64,000 nucleotides of DNA. Origin: Sediminibacterium roseum. GTDB lineage: Bacteria; Bacteroidota; Bacteroidia; Chitinophagales; Chitinophagaceae. The DNA is taken from NCBI RefSeq assembly GCF_009939005.1, contig NZ_JAACJS010000002.1:402646-466645 (forward strand), read 5' to 3'. How positions within the stretch are numbered: position 1 is the stretch's first letter; every line of letters starts with the position of its first letter. The notes beneath the pieces were generated by a model. The model made no database searches and had not been told where the DNA came from. It saw nothing but the letters and a program-made list of their open reading frames with translations. Shown here in pieces: positions 44,711-54,668 of this stretch. A program made the position numbers and the translations under genes.

Positions 44711-46636
44711 TCAGAGTTTGCCGTTCCTGATCTCTTCTACAACACCCGGATCAAGCAAAGTAGAAGTATCGCCGAGATTTGAAACTTCTCCTTCCGCGAT
44801 CTTCCTTAGGATCCTGCGCATGATCTTTCCGCTGCGCGTTTTAGGCAAACCGCTCACAAACTGGATTTTATCGGGCTTTGCAATCGCACCGATGATGCGC
44901 GTTACGGTTTGGAGTATGTCTTTCCTGATCAATGTTTCATCGCTGTGGTGCACGCCATTGTAGATCACGTATGCATAGATGCCCTGGCCCTTGATGTCGT
45001 GCGGGTAACCCACCACCGCGCTTTCCACAACGCCTGCATGCATGTTGATCGCGTTCTCTACTTCCGCGGTGCCGATGCGGTGGCCGCTCACGTTCAGCAC
45101 ATCGTCTACCCGCCCGGTAATGCGATAGAAACCATTTTTATCGCGCAGCGCGCCATCGCCCGTGAAATACATGTTCTCGTAAGTAGCGAAATAATTGGTG
45201 CGGCATCTTTCATGATCGCCGTAGGTGGTGCGGAGAATACCCGGCCACGGTGCTTTGATGCACAGGTTGCCCGAAACGGTTTCCTCTCCTTCGGCAACGA
45301 TCTCTTTTCCGTTCTCGTCTACCAGCACCATTTGTAACCCTGGCATCGGCAGCGTTGCCCAGCTCGGCACTGCGGGCGTAATGCCTGCGAGGTTGCTGAT
45401 GAGGCAGCCGCCTGTTTCGGTTTGCCACCAGGTATCTACGATGGGACATTTCTTTTTTCCCACGTTCTCATCGTACCAATGCCATGCTTCTTCGTTGATC
45501 GGTTCGCCCACCGTGCCCAGCACTTTCAATGATGAAAGATCTTTTCCCTGCAGGGGCTCCTGTCCAAAACCCATCAGGCTCCTGATGGCGGTTGGTGCGG
45601 TATAGAAAATGGCTACTTTGTATTTGTCGATGATGTCCCAGAACCTTCCGGCATCGGGCCAGGTTGGAACGCCCTCAAACATCAGCGAGGTGGCGCCGGC
45701 GCTCAATGGGCCGTATACAATGTAGGTATGTCCCGTGATCCAGCCAATATCTGCCGTGCAGAAATGAACCTGTCCATACCGGTATTGAAAAACATTTACA
45801 AAAGTGTAGTTCGCCCAGATCATATAACCGCCGCAGGTATGCACCACGCCTTTTGGTTTACCTGTTGAGCCCGATGTATACAGGATGAACAGCGGGTCTT
45901 CTGCATCCATCTCTTCTGCTTCTATGAAGGTGATGCCTTGTTCTTCCACGTGTTTCATTTCTTCTTCCCACCAAACATCTCTTCCCTTGATCATGGAAAC
46001 GGGTGTGCGTGTCCTGGTGCAAACGATCACGCGTTTTACTGTTTTGTTTCCGATCAACGCATCATCGATCACGCTTTTCAGCGGAATGTCTTTTGCGCCG
46101 CGGAAAGCGCCATCGCAGGTTACGATGAACGCTGCCTGGGCATCGCTCAACCTGTCTGCGATACTCTGCGCGGAGAATCCTCCAAACACCACGCTGTGTA
46201 TCGCACCGATCCTTGCACAGGCAAGCACTGCAATGGCGAGCTCGGGAATCATTCCCATGTAGATACAAACCCGGTCGCCTTTTTTTACGCCGTTGTTTTT
46301 TAACACCTGTGCAAACTGGCAAACTTTCTCCAGCAGAATTTTATAGGATAAGGTGCGGCTGTTCTCGTCGGGTGCGTTGGGCTCCCATATCAGCGCGGGT
46401 TGATCGCCGCGTGTGGCAATGTGCCTGTCGAGACAGTTCTCTGTTATGTTGAGTTTTCCACCTTTGAACCATTCGATTTTTGGTTCTGTAAAGTTCCATT
46501 CGAGCACGGTGTCCCATTTCCTGCGCCAGCTGAAATGTTGCGCCACATCGCCCCAGAATGCAGAAGGGTCGCTGATGCTTTGCCGGTATTTTTCCTTGTA
46601 TTCCTCGAATGAACTTATCTGGTAGGGGTATGACAT
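44711..46636 (-). CDS. acs: Acetyl-CoA synthetase (AMP-forming)
   Basis: A 641-residue ANL-family ligase. Visible motifs are the P-loop-like ILYTSGSTGKPKGVVHTCGG, the WWQTETGG segment, YFTGDGALRDKNGFYRITGR, and the acetylatable catalytic lysine in PKTRSGKIMRR. The N-terminal ACAS_N domain is present (FEEYKEKYRQSISDPSAFW). It converts acetate, ATP and CoA to acetyl-CoA. It is divergent from an MHS-type carboxylate transporter across an AT-rich repeat, which suggests joint acetate use. Confidence 0.97.
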   Translation of the reverse strand: MSYPYQISSFEEYKEKYRQSISDPSAFWGDVAQHFSWRRKWDTVLEWNFTEPKIEWFKGGKLNITENCLDRHIATRGDQPALIWEPNAPDENSRTLSYKILLEKVCQFAQVLKNNGVKKGDRVCIYMGMIPELAIAVLACARIGAIHSVVFGGFSAQSIADRLSDAQAAFIVTCDGAFRGAKDIPLKSVIDDALIGNKTVKRVIVCTRTRTPVSMIKGRDVWWEEEMKHVEEQGITFIEAEEMDAEDPLFILYTSGSTGKPKGVVHTCGGYMIWANYTFVNVFQYRYGQVHFCTADIGWITGHTYIVYGPLSAGATSLMFEGVPTWPDAGRFWDIIDKYKVAIFYTAPTAIRSLMGFGQEPLQGKDLSSLKVLGTVGEPINEEAWHWYDENVGKKKCPIVDTWWQTETGGCLISNLAGITPAVPSWATLPMPGLQMVLVDENGKEIVAEGEETVSGNLCIKAPWPGILRTTYGDHERCRTNYFATYENMYFTGDGALRDKNGFYRITGRVDDVLNVSGHRIGTAEVENAINMHAGVVESAVVGYPHDIKGQGIYAYVIYNGVHHSDETLIRKDILQTVTRIIGAIAKPDKIQFVSGLPKTRSGKIMRRILRKIAEGEVSNLGDTSTLLDPGVVEEIRNGKL

Positions 46637-46660
46637 TTTCGTAGCCTTGTTTACCGGGCA

Positions 46661-46794
46661 AATTAATAATTAATAATTAGTAATTAATAATTAGGAATTA
46701 TTGGGCCGGGATAGCGGCGTCTTTCACAAACACCTGTTAGTTGTTTCACCGGCACAATTAATAATTACTAATTATTAATTACTAATTATTAATT
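46661..46794. repeat. AT-rich inverted repeat pair between acs and the transporter gene
   Basis: Two runs of TAATTA/TAATAATTA words, 46661-46702 and 46756-46794, are near-perfect reverse complements of each other over about 35 bases. They flank a 53-base GC-richer core. They fill most of the gap between two divergent genes, so their promoters must lie in or beside them. Confidence 0.75.
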
Positions 46795-46813
46795 TGAAAA
46801 CCATTACATCTAT

Positions 46814-48343
46814 ATGAAACAAACAAAAGGCATCTGGAAAGTGATCGGCGCCTCATCGCTGGGCACATTGATCGAATGGTATGATTTTTACATTTTCGGC
46901 AGTCTTGCCACCGTGCTCGCCAACCAGTTTTTTCCAAAAACAAATCCGACTGCAGCATTGCTTTCCACGCTGGCCACTTTTGCGGCGGGTTTTATTGTTC
47001 GGCCTTTTGGTGCATTGGTGTTTGGCAGGCTGGGCGATATGATCGGGCGCAAATACACGTTCCTGCTCACCCTGGTGCTGATGGGCGGATCAACCTTCGC
47101 CATCGGCCTGGTACCGAGTTATGAAACGATCGGTTTCGCTGCGCCGATACTCGTGCTGCTTCTTCGGTTGGTACAGGGCCTTGCACTCGGCGGCGAATAC
47201 GGCGGAGCCGCTACTTATGTGGCGGAGCATTCGCCTGCACACCGGCGGGGATTTTTTACATCGTGGATACAGACAACCGCAACGCTTGGTTTGTTTGTAT
47301 CGCTGGGTGTGATACTGCTGACCAGGCACAGCCTTGATGCCGACCAGGCGAAATCGATCGCCAAATTCAACGATTGGGGATGGAGGATCCCGTTTCTTGT
47401 TTCCATCGTGCTGGTGGTGGTTTCTATTTACATCCGTTTGAAGATGAAAGAATCGCCGCTGTTTGAAAAACTGAAAACATCCGGCACACGTTCTGTGAAC
47501 CCGTTGAAAGAAAGCTTCGGGCACAGGTCGAACCTGAAAATGGTTTTGCTGGCCCTGTTTGGCGCAACCATGGGGCAGGGCGTTGTGTGGTACACCGGCC
47601 AGTTCTATGCACAGTCGTTTATCGAGAATGTTTGTAAAATAGATTTCGATCAATCGCGCACGATACTGATCTGGGCCATTTTGTTTGGCACGCCGTTCTT
47701 TGTTGTATTCGGATCTTGGAGCGATAAGGTGGGCCGCAAATGGATCATGCTGGCGGGTATGCTGCTGGCGATCGTTTCGTACCAGTTCCTGTTCAAACAA
47801 TTGCTTACGTTGAGTGAGCATACGAACAAAACAGCGATCACTGACCTCAAACAGATCAAAACAACAAGAACACCGGTAGCGGGCATGGCAGATACCGTGC
47901 GGACCGTTGTTGTAAAAAAATTCTACGAAGACGGTATGACCGTTACGGAAACAACAAAAGACACCGTGTACGCTGCTGTTGGGAAAACAACGCTGAAGCC
48001 CGATGTTAAAATTTCAAAAACAGTGGGCAAGGGCGATTATTGGAAAATGGTATTCATCATTTTTATCATGATCGTTTATGTAACGATGGTGTACGGGCCC
48101 ATTGCGGCTTTCCTGGTTGAGTTGTTCCCTACAAAGATCCGTTATACATCTATGTCGCTGCCCTATCACATCGGCAACGGTGTGTTTGGCGGGTTAACAC
48201 CGTTCGTGGCCACTTTGCTTACCACGATCTATACCAATGATAAGCTGGCAGGATTGATGTATCCCATCATTGTTGCTGCAGTTTGCCTGGTGATCGGGGC
48301 ATTGTACATCAGCAACAGGATAGACCCGGAGGTGAACGATTAA
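46814..48343 (+). CDS. MHS-family (metabolite:H+ symporter) MFS transporter
   Basis: A 509-residue 12-helix MFS protein of the ProP/ShiA/KgtP type: GTLIEWYDFYIFGSLATVLA at helix 1, the loop motif GRLGDMIGRK, LRLVQGLALGGEYGGAATYV, and LVELFPTKIRYTSMSLPYHIGNG near helix 10-11. Between helices 9 and 10 (about 328-408) there is an insertion of about 80 polar residues, predicted outside the cytoplasm, absent from short MHS members. It is divergent from acs and is followed by a small membrane protein, so acetate or another carboxylate is a plausible cargo, by context only. Confidence 0.93.
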   Translation: MKQTKGIWKVIGASSLGTLIEWYDFYIFGSLATVLANQFFPKTNPTAALLSTLATFAAGFIVRPFGALVFGRLGDMIGRKYTFLLTLVLMGGSTFAIGLVPSYETIGFAAPILVLLLRLVQGLALGGEYGGAATYVAEHSPAHRRGFFTSWIQTTATLGLFVSLGVILLTRHSLDADQAKSIAKFNDWGWRIPFLVSIVLVVVSIYIRLKMKESPLFEKLKTSGTRSVNPLKESFGHRSNLKMVLLALFGATMGQGVVWYTGQFYAQSFIENVCKIDFDQSRTILIWAILFGTPFFVVFGSWSDKVGRKWIMLAGMLLAIVSYQFLFKQLLTLSEHTNKTAITDLKQIKTTRTPVAGMADTVRTVVVKKFYEDGMTVTETTKDTVYAAVGKTTLKPDVKISKTVGKGDYWKMVFIIFIMIVYVTMVYGPIAAFLVELFPTKIRYTSMSLPYHIGNGVFGGLTPFVATLLTTIYTNDKLAGLMYPIIVAAVCLVIGALYISNRIDPEVND

Positions 48344-48353
48344 AAATGTTATT

Positions 48354-48569
48354 ATGAATAAAGTAAAAAGAATAGCAGGCATTATCTGGTTATTGCTCGG
48401 CCCGGTAGCGGTGTTCTATCTCGTTAAAACCGCCGCGGCAGAAATTGCAGCCAAACCGGTGATGGACACAAAAATCCAATGGGGCGTTTTCGTGGTTGTA
48501 TTCATCCCGATCGCTATTGGCATTTCTGTTTTTGGCTGGTACGCGGTGAAAGGGGAGTACGACAATTGA
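48354..48569 (+). CDS. Small two-helix membrane protein linked to the MHS transporter (DUF6814-like)
   Basis: A 71-residue protein with two helices (about 5-27 and 42-64) joined by KTAAAEIAAKPVMDTKIQWG and ending WYAVKGEYDN. It starts 10 bases after the transporter gene and is probably co-translated. It resembles a small family found beside MFS transporters in Bacteroidota; I believe this is DUF6814, without certainty. It may be a stabilising or regulatory subunit of the transporter. Confidence 0.8.
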   Translation: MNKVKRIAGIIWLLLGPVAVFYLVKTAAAEIAAKPVMDTKIQWGVFVVVFIPIAIGISVFGWYAVKGEYDN

Positions 48570-48663
48570 GTTGGGTCAGGGTTCGAAATGGTCAAACGCC
48601 CGATCCCCAACAACTCTAACGCTTCCTTAACCACCAAACGCCCTGCACCAGGGTACTAACTCC

Positions 48664-48671
48664 TAACTTTG
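48664..48671 (+). promoter_or_regulatory. -7 promoter box immediately before gldA
   Basis: TAACTTTG is an exact TAnnTTTG match and ends four bases before the gldA ATG. If transcription starts the usual few bases downstream of this box, the mRNA would have almost no leader. Confidence 0.6.
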
Positions 48672-48675
48672 CCAC

Positions 48676-49584
48676 ATGTCCATACAAATTACACAACTGC
48701 TCAAACAATACGGTGAACAGAAAGCGGTGAACGATATTTCTTTCCGGATCGGAAAAGGCGAGATCGTTGGTTTCCTGGGGCCGAACGGGGCGGGTAAGAG
48801 CACGACGATGAAGATCATTACAGGATATCTTCAGTCTGATAAGGGGCAGGCCGCTGTTTGTGGCCTTGATGTGAACAAAGAACCCATTGGCGTAAAGAAA
48901 AAGATCGGTTACCTGCCGGAGGCCAATCCATTATACCCGGATATGTACGTTCGCGAGTACCTGTATTTTGTGGCGGGTGTTCACGGACTGAAAGATAAAA
49001 AGGCGGCAGTTGAAAATGTGATCGCCTTAACCGGGTTAACGGTAGAGTCGAAAAAAAAGATCGGGCAGTTGTCGAAAGGATACAAGCAACGCGTTGGCCT
49101 CGCCGCTGCGCTGATACACGATCCGGAGGTGCTGATCCTCGATGAACCCACCAGCGGGCTCGATCCCAACCAGATCATCGAGATCAGGAACGTAATCAAG
49201 GCGCAGGGCAAAAACAAGACCGTACTTTTTTCTTCGCATATCCTGCAGGAAGTGGAGGCGATCTGCGACCGCGTCATCATCATCAACAAGGGAAATATTG
49301 TGGCCGATGATACCCTGGCCAATCTCCAGCGCGGTAAGAAGGACCAGCACATCGTGAACGTTCAGTTTGGCAACGATATCGACCCGTCTATCTTAAAACG
49401 TTTGCAGGAAGTGAATGCGATCGATGCAGTGAGCGGATCGCATTACAGGCTGCAGACCGCTAATCCGGACCAGGTCAGGAAGCACCTGTTAAACCTGGCG
49501 GTTGCGTATAACCTCAATGTTGTTTCCCTCCAAACCGAAGGGCAAAGCCTGGAAGCGGTGTTCAAATCGCTCACCCGCGATTAA
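48676..49584 (+). CDS. gldA: Gliding-motility-type ABC transporter ATPase GldA
   Basis: A 302-residue ABC ATPase: Walker A GPNGAGKSTTMK, the signature region LSKGYKQRVGLAAALI, Walker B VLILDEPTSGLDPNQI, the switch SSHILQEVEAIC, and a C-terminal domain of about 80 residues (DPSILKRLQEVNAIDAVSGS) as in GldA. In gliding Bacteroidota it works with GldF and GldG; neither gene is in this window, so it may serve another ABC exporter. An exact -7 box lies four bases before its start. Confidence 0.9.
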   Translation: MSIQITQLLKQYGEQKAVNDISFRIGKGEIVGFLGPNGAGKSTTMKIITGYLQSDKGQAAVCGLDVNKEPIGVKKKIGYLPEANPLYPDMYVREYLYFVAGVHGLKDKKAAVENVIALTGLTVESKKKIGQLSKGYKQRVGLAAALIHDPEVLILDEPTSGLDPNQIIEIRNVIKAQGKNKTVLFSSHILQEVEAICDRVIIINKGNIVADDTLANLQRGKKDQHIVNVQFGNDIDPSILKRLQEVNAIDAVSGSHYRLQTANPDQVRKHLLNLAVAYNLNVVSLQTEGQSLEAVFKSLTRD

Positions 49585-49759
49585 GTCGCCCAGTGCCCGG
49601 GTGGAGCCTCAACCGGAATTCACACAGAACAGAAAAGGCTGGTGCAGTATGGTGCAGGTAGGGTGGAACGATGTTGTTCCGGCAAATCTGTGGCAGTATG
49701 GAAGCCCGTAATTGCTTAAATTGCGTCTCATTTAAGAGACACAAGCAATCAAACCATAA

Positions 49760-51070
<1,311 letters not shown>

Positions 51071-51083
51071 ACGGGTGACCAAT

Positions 51084-51120
51084 AGCTTCGGGCCACGGTT
51101 ACAAACCATGGCCCGAAGCT
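51084..51120. terminator. Long hairpin after eno
   Basis: A 17-bp stem with a single mismatch and an ACA loop starts 14 bases after the eno stop. It lacks a T run, so it may be a terminator, an mRNA-stabilising stem or a palindromic repeat. Confidence 0.55.
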
Positions 51121-51219
51121 TACCATACACATGTTTCCTCACATGTGCGTAGCCCGGCCGCAACAGCAATTTTTACCCACAGCCAACAGGCAACCGCCAA
51201 TAGCCAGTAGCTTGCACCC

Positions 51220-51522
51220 ATGAAAAAGCTCGCCCTCATCATCACCAACAAATACCTTGTGGCATCGGTGTTTTTTGTGGTGTGGATGCTGTTTTTTGAC
51301 CAGCGGGATTATTTCCAGCAGAAAGACAGGCAGGCGGAGCTGGCCAAGCTGGAAGCCAAGAAAGCGTATTATGTGCAGGAGATCGAACGCACAAAAAAAG
51401 AGCTCCAGGACCTGCAGAACAACCCCGCAGCCCTCGAAAAATTTGCCCGCGAGCGTTACCTGATGAAGAAAAATGGCGAGGATATCTATATTATTGAAGA
51501 TTCTGCAGCAGCAAAAAAATAA
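51220..51522 (+). CDS. Septum formation initiator (FtsB/DivIC family)
   Basis: A 100-residue bitopic protein: one membrane helix at about 10-26 (KYLVASVFFVVWMLFFD), a coiled coil (about 32-68) and the conserved end AALEKFARERYLMKKNGEDI typical of FtsB/DivIC. It joins FtsL and FtsQ in the divisome and activates septal wall synthesis. TAGCTTGC sits four bases before the ATG, a partial -7 box match. Confidence 0.92.
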   Translation: MKKLALIITNKYLVASVFFVVWMLFFDQRDYFQQKDRQAELAKLEAKKAYYVQEIERTKKELQDLQNNPAALEKFARERYLMKKNGEDIYIIEDSAAAKK

Positions 51523-51653
51523 AATCCCCGCAAAAACGTTGGCAGCGCTTTGTGATCGCGCCAACAATATTCCTTTTGCTTTCCCGTTTTAGTACACACC
51601 GTTGGGAACTGGTAGCCGTAGCTATCAGCCCTTAAGCTCTGGCTGTAAACGGT

Positions 51654-51680
51654 AAAGCCGGCGGCCAGGCCGGTGGCTTT
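51654..51680. repeat. GC-rich imperfect hairpin before the 72-residue protein gene
   Basis: Two 13-base arms (AAAGCCGGCGGCC and GGCCGGTGGCTTT) pair with two mismatches around one base. It ends 14 bases before the ATG at 51695 and could shape the leader of that mRNA. Confidence 0.4.
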
Positions 51681-51694
51681 CAGCCGCACCGTGT

Positions 51695-51913
51695 ATGAAA
51701 ACATTTAAAGAAGAGGACCTGATCCTGTACCTATACAAAGATGCTTCACCCCAACTCACCACCGCCATCGAAAAAGCATTGGCGGATGATGATCTTGCAT
51801 TAAAGGACCGGCTCAAGGTATTGCAACGTACCATCAAACAGCTTGACAAGCTCAAACTGCAGTCGCCTTCCAAAAAATCTTTGCGGGAGATTATGAAACA
51901 CGTGGGTAAATAG
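51695..51913 (+). CDS. Small anti-sigma-domain-like protein
   Basis: A 72-residue soluble protein, MKTFKEEDLILYLYKDASPQ onward, mostly helical. The opening (acidic, then LILYLYKDASPQLTTAIEKALADDDLA split by a short turn) looks like the N-terminal domain of anti-sigma factors, which start with a helix and a 'D-L-x-x-Y-x-x-G/D-x-L-x-x' pattern, but there are no cysteines, no HxxxCxxC motif and no membrane helix. It has no sigma gene beside it. Function is a guess from the fold-like pattern. Confidence 0.68.
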   Translation: MKTFKEEDLILYLYKDASPQLTTAIEKALADDDLALKDRLKVLQRTIKQLDKLKLQSPSKKSLREIMKHVGK

Positions 51914-52040
51914 TAGTGCGGTACTTTCGTTCCGGCCTGTTCGCATTTGTGAAACGGCTGGTTGCGTTTTTGTCCTGCCGGCTTATACCGATACCACCGT
52001 TGCGATTTTTCAGCTACATTTATCAGGTAAAAACCTTTAC

Positions 52041-52922
52041 ATGAAACATCTCATTGCAGCATGCTTTCTTGCCTTGTTTTCTTTGGCCGCAAACGCACAG
52101 TCACGTGGCAAGGTTATCGAAACACAAAACATCCAGAGTAAGATCCTTTCAAAAAATGTTGCGTATACGGTTTACCTGCCTTCGGACTATGAAACATCCA
52201 ACCGTACTTACCCCGTGGTATACCTGCTGCACGGCTACACAGACGACAATACCGGCTGGCTGCAATTTGGTGAAGTGAACCGGTATGCCGACAAGGCCAT
52301 CGCGGAAGGAACCATTCCGCCAATGATCATCGTAATGCCCAATGGAGGAACAAGCTGGTATGTGAATGCATACGATGGAAAAGAAAGCTATGAAGATTTT
52401 TTTGTGAAAGAATTCATCCCAACCGTTGAAAAAACATTCCGCATCAAAGCAGAAAAAAAATACAGGGCCGTTGCCGGGTTATCGATGGGTGGTTATGGAA
52501 CGATGATCTATGCATTGAAATACCCCGAACTTTTTGCTGCTGCCGCACCACTGAGCGCTGCGATCTACGACGATGAAACCGCCGTAAACACTGCAGATGC
52601 ACGCTACGAAGCGGTGTTCGGACAATTGTATGGGCGCGGGCTGAAAGGGAAAGAGAGGCTTAACAAAAGCTGGTACGATAATTCAGTGCTTAAGATCGTA
52701 GAAACAAAACCTGCGGACGATCTCAAAAAAGTTCGCTATTGGATCGACTGCGGCGACGACGATTTTTTAACCAAGGGAAATTCCCTGCTCCACATCCTGC
52801 TCACCGATAAGAAAGTTACGCACGAATACCGCGTGCGCGATGGCGGCCATTCATGGACCTACTGGCGAACCGGTATTACGGATGCACTCGCATTTATCGG
52901 GGACAGTTTCAGGCAAAAGTAA
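52041..52922 (+). CDS. Secreted esterase (alpha/beta hydrolase, esterase D/tributyrin type)
   Basis: A 293-residue protein with a signal peptide (ending ANAQ). The alpha/beta-hydrolase core shows VVYLLHGYTDDNTGW, the nucleophile elbow GLSMGG with Ser148, an acid in the CGDDDF segment (about Asp239-241), and the catalytic histidine in DGGHSW (His270). This pattern fits the esterase family that includes S-formylglutathione hydrolase, feruloyl and tributyrin esterases. The natural ester is not known. Confidence 0.93.
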   Translation: MKHLIAACFLALFSLAANAQSRGKVIETQNIQSKILSKNVAYTVYLPSDYETSNRTYPVVYLLHGYTDDNTGWLQFGEVNRYADKAIAEGTIPPMIIVMPNGGTSWYVNAYDGKESYEDFFVKEFIPTVEKTFRIKAEKKYRAVAGLSMGGYGTMIYALKYPELFAAAAPLSAAIYDDETAVNTADARYEAVFGQLYGRGLKGKERLNKSWYDNSVLKIVETKPADDLKKVRYWIDCGDDDFLTKGNSLLHILLTDKKVTHEYRVRDGGHSWTYWRTGITDALAFIGDSFRQK

Positions 52923-53042
52923 TCTTGTGAACAGTGGATGGAAATGACAGTGTATCGATTTTAATCCCATGAAAATCTCGAATACCGAAAATTAACTTAT
53001 CCGTAATTTCACCATTCACTACGGACCACTCACCGCTCTCCA

Positions 53043-53705
53043 ATGACCAAAAAGCAGCGCTACGAACACGTTCTCAATTTTTTCCAGGAGCATATTCCGG
53101 ATGCGGAAACGGAGTTGATCTACGACAATCCATTCCAGCTGCTCGTAGCTGTTATTTTATCGGCGCAGTGCACGGATAAACGTGTGAATCTCACAACACC
53201 TGCCCTCTTCCGAAAATACCCTACGCCGCAGAAAATGGCGGCGGCGGATTTCGACGACCTGTTTCCTTTGATCAGGAGCATTTCTTATCCCAACAACAAA
53301 ACAAAACACCTCATCGGCATGGCCAACATGCTGCTCGAAAAATTCAATGGGCAGGTGCCGATGACGGTTGATGAACTGGTGCAGTTACCCGGCGTTGGAA
53401 GAAAAACCGCCAACGTGATCACCAGCGTGATCGACGAACAGCCCAACATGGCGGTTGACACGCATGTGTTCCGTGTAAGCAAACGGATCGGCCTGGTAAG
53501 TGCCGGCGCTTCTACGCCGCTTGCCGTAGAAAAGGAACTCATCAGGCACATTCCCGAGCACATGGTTCACCGTGCACACCATTGGCTCATCCTGCATGGG
53601 CGGTATGTTTGTGTTGCCCGTAATCCCAAATGCCACGAGTGCCCGCTTACGCAATGGTGCAAATACTACGAAACATTTGTTGCGCCCTACGCGGGCCAGG
53701 ACTAG
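53043..53705 (+). CDS. nth: Endonuclease III
   Basis: A 220-residue Nth. The helix-hairpin-helix is QLPGVGRKTANVITSVI with the catalytic lysine, the catalytic aspartate is in MAVDTHVFRV, and the C-terminal 4Fe-4S cysteines are arranged as CVARNPKCHECPLTQWC. It removes oxidised pyrimidines and nicks the abasic site. It is followed by the DUF4112 gene. Confidence 0.97.
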   Translation: MTKKQRYEHVLNFFQEHIPDAETELIYDNPFQLLVAVILSAQCTDKRVNLTTPALFRKYPTPQKMAAADFDDLFPLIRSISYPNNKTKHLIGMANMLLEKFNGQVPMTVDELVQLPGVGRKTANVITSVIDEQPNMAVDTHVFRVSKRIGLVSAGASTPLAVEKELIRHIPEHMVHRAHHWLILHGRYVCVARNPKCHECPLTQWCKYYETFVAPYAGQD

Positions 53706-53726
53706 TTGCGGGAAACGCGGCACGAT

Positions 53727-53734
53727 TATTTTTG
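53727..53734 (+). promoter_or_regulatory. -7 promoter box of the DUF4112 gene
   Basis: TATTTTTG is an exact TAnnTTTG match, 10 bases before the ATG at 53745. Confidence 0.45.
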
Positions 53735-53744
53735 GCACTGTGGT

Positions 53745-54203
53745 ATGAATCAGACAAGATCACTGCGGTTTTTGCAGCATTGGGCAAAGCTCATGGACTC
53801 GCAATTCCGGATCCCGGGCACACAGATCCGTTTTGGGCTCGATCCTTTGATCGGCCTTATACCCGGGGCAGGCGATTTTTCAAGCTTTGCCGTGTCGGCC
53901 GTTATGGTGATGGTGCTGGCGCAGAACGGGGCATCGGGGTTTGTGCTGGCGCGGATGATCCTCAACGTCGTGATCGACGCACTGATCGGGTCCATCCCTT
54001 TTATCGGCGACATCTTCGACTTCGCATTCAAAGCCAACCAGCGCAATATGCGACTGATGATGGAACATTACGAAGAGGGCCGGCACAAGGGAGGCGCATG
54101 GAAAGTGGTCGTTCCTGTTCTTTTAGTGCTCCTCGTTTTTGTTGCACTGCTGGTTTGGGTAAGCTACCGCATACTGGTGTGGATCTGGGGGCTGATACAA
54201 TAA
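53745..54203 (+). CDS. DUF4112 membrane protein
   Basis: A 152-residue protein with the DUF4112 pattern: LMDSQFRIPGTQIRFGLDPL, IGLIPGAGDFSSFAVSAVMV, then MILNVVIDALIGSIPFIGDI and FDFAFKANQRNMRLM, with two or three membrane segments and a final helix. The frame extends 13 codons upstream to a TTG next to the nth stop; the ATG at 53745 matches the family start. Function unknown. Confidence 0.88.
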   Translation: MNQTRSLRFLQHWAKLMDSQFRIPGTQIRFGLDPLIGLIPGAGDFSSFAVSAVMVMVLAQNGASGFVLARMILNVVIDALIGSIPFIGDIFDFAFKANQRNMRLMMEHYEEGRHKGGAWKVVVPVLLVLLVFVALLVWVSYRILVWIWGLIQ

Positions 54204-54210
54204 CACGGGT

Positions 54211-54549
54211 TTATGTTTTCTTTTTCCTGTTTCCCTTAACCAGTTCATAGGAATGATCGATCAGTTCCCTTACCAGTTTTGAAGGGATATTGCCGTTGGC
54301 CACTACTGTGTTCCAGTGTTTTTTGTTCATGTGCCAGCCCGGCAAAACGTTATCAGGATATTCTTCCCGCAACTCAACGGCCCTGTCGGGATCGCATTTG
54401 GCATTGAAACGAAGGGGATTGTTCTCAAGCCCGCACAACAGGAAAACTTTTCCATTTACCTTGTAAACAAGTGTGTCGGGGCCAAAAGGAAACGTTTCTT
54501 CCACGTCTTCTTTGCGTAAACAGTATTGCTGCAGTTGCTCGATGTCCAT
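54211..54549 (-). CDS. MmcQ/YjbR-family protein
   Basis: A 112-residue protein with the CyaY-like YjbR fold: ETFPFGPDTLVYKVNGKVFL at the start, FNAKCDPDRAVELREEYPDN, then PGWHMNKKHWNTVVANGNIP and LVRELIDHSYELV. Some members bind DNA, but the role is unclear. It is convergent with DUF4112 (7 bases between stop codons) and divergent from the FUSC gene. Confidence 0.92.
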   Translation of the reverse strand: MDIEQLQQYCLRKEDVEETFPFGPDTLVYKVNGKVFLLCGLENNPLRFNAKCDPDRAVELREEYPDNVLPGWHMNKKHWNTVVANGNIPSKLVRELIDHSYELVKGNRKKKT

Positions 54550-54656
54550 AGCTGCCAGGAGTTTTGACTAAAGTTAAATCAATTGGTTCATTCGCGTTTA
54601 CCCGCTCTCGGCCTCAAACTCCCTTACCAAACCCCGCACACCTCACGGCCAACGCC

Positions 54657-54664
54657 TAACTTTG
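54657..54664 (+). promoter_or_regulatory. -7 promoter box immediately before the FUSC gene
   Basis: TAACTTTG, an exact -7 consensus, ends four bases before the ATG at 54669, the same geometry as at gldA. Confidence 0.6.
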
Positions 54665-54668
54665 CCTT

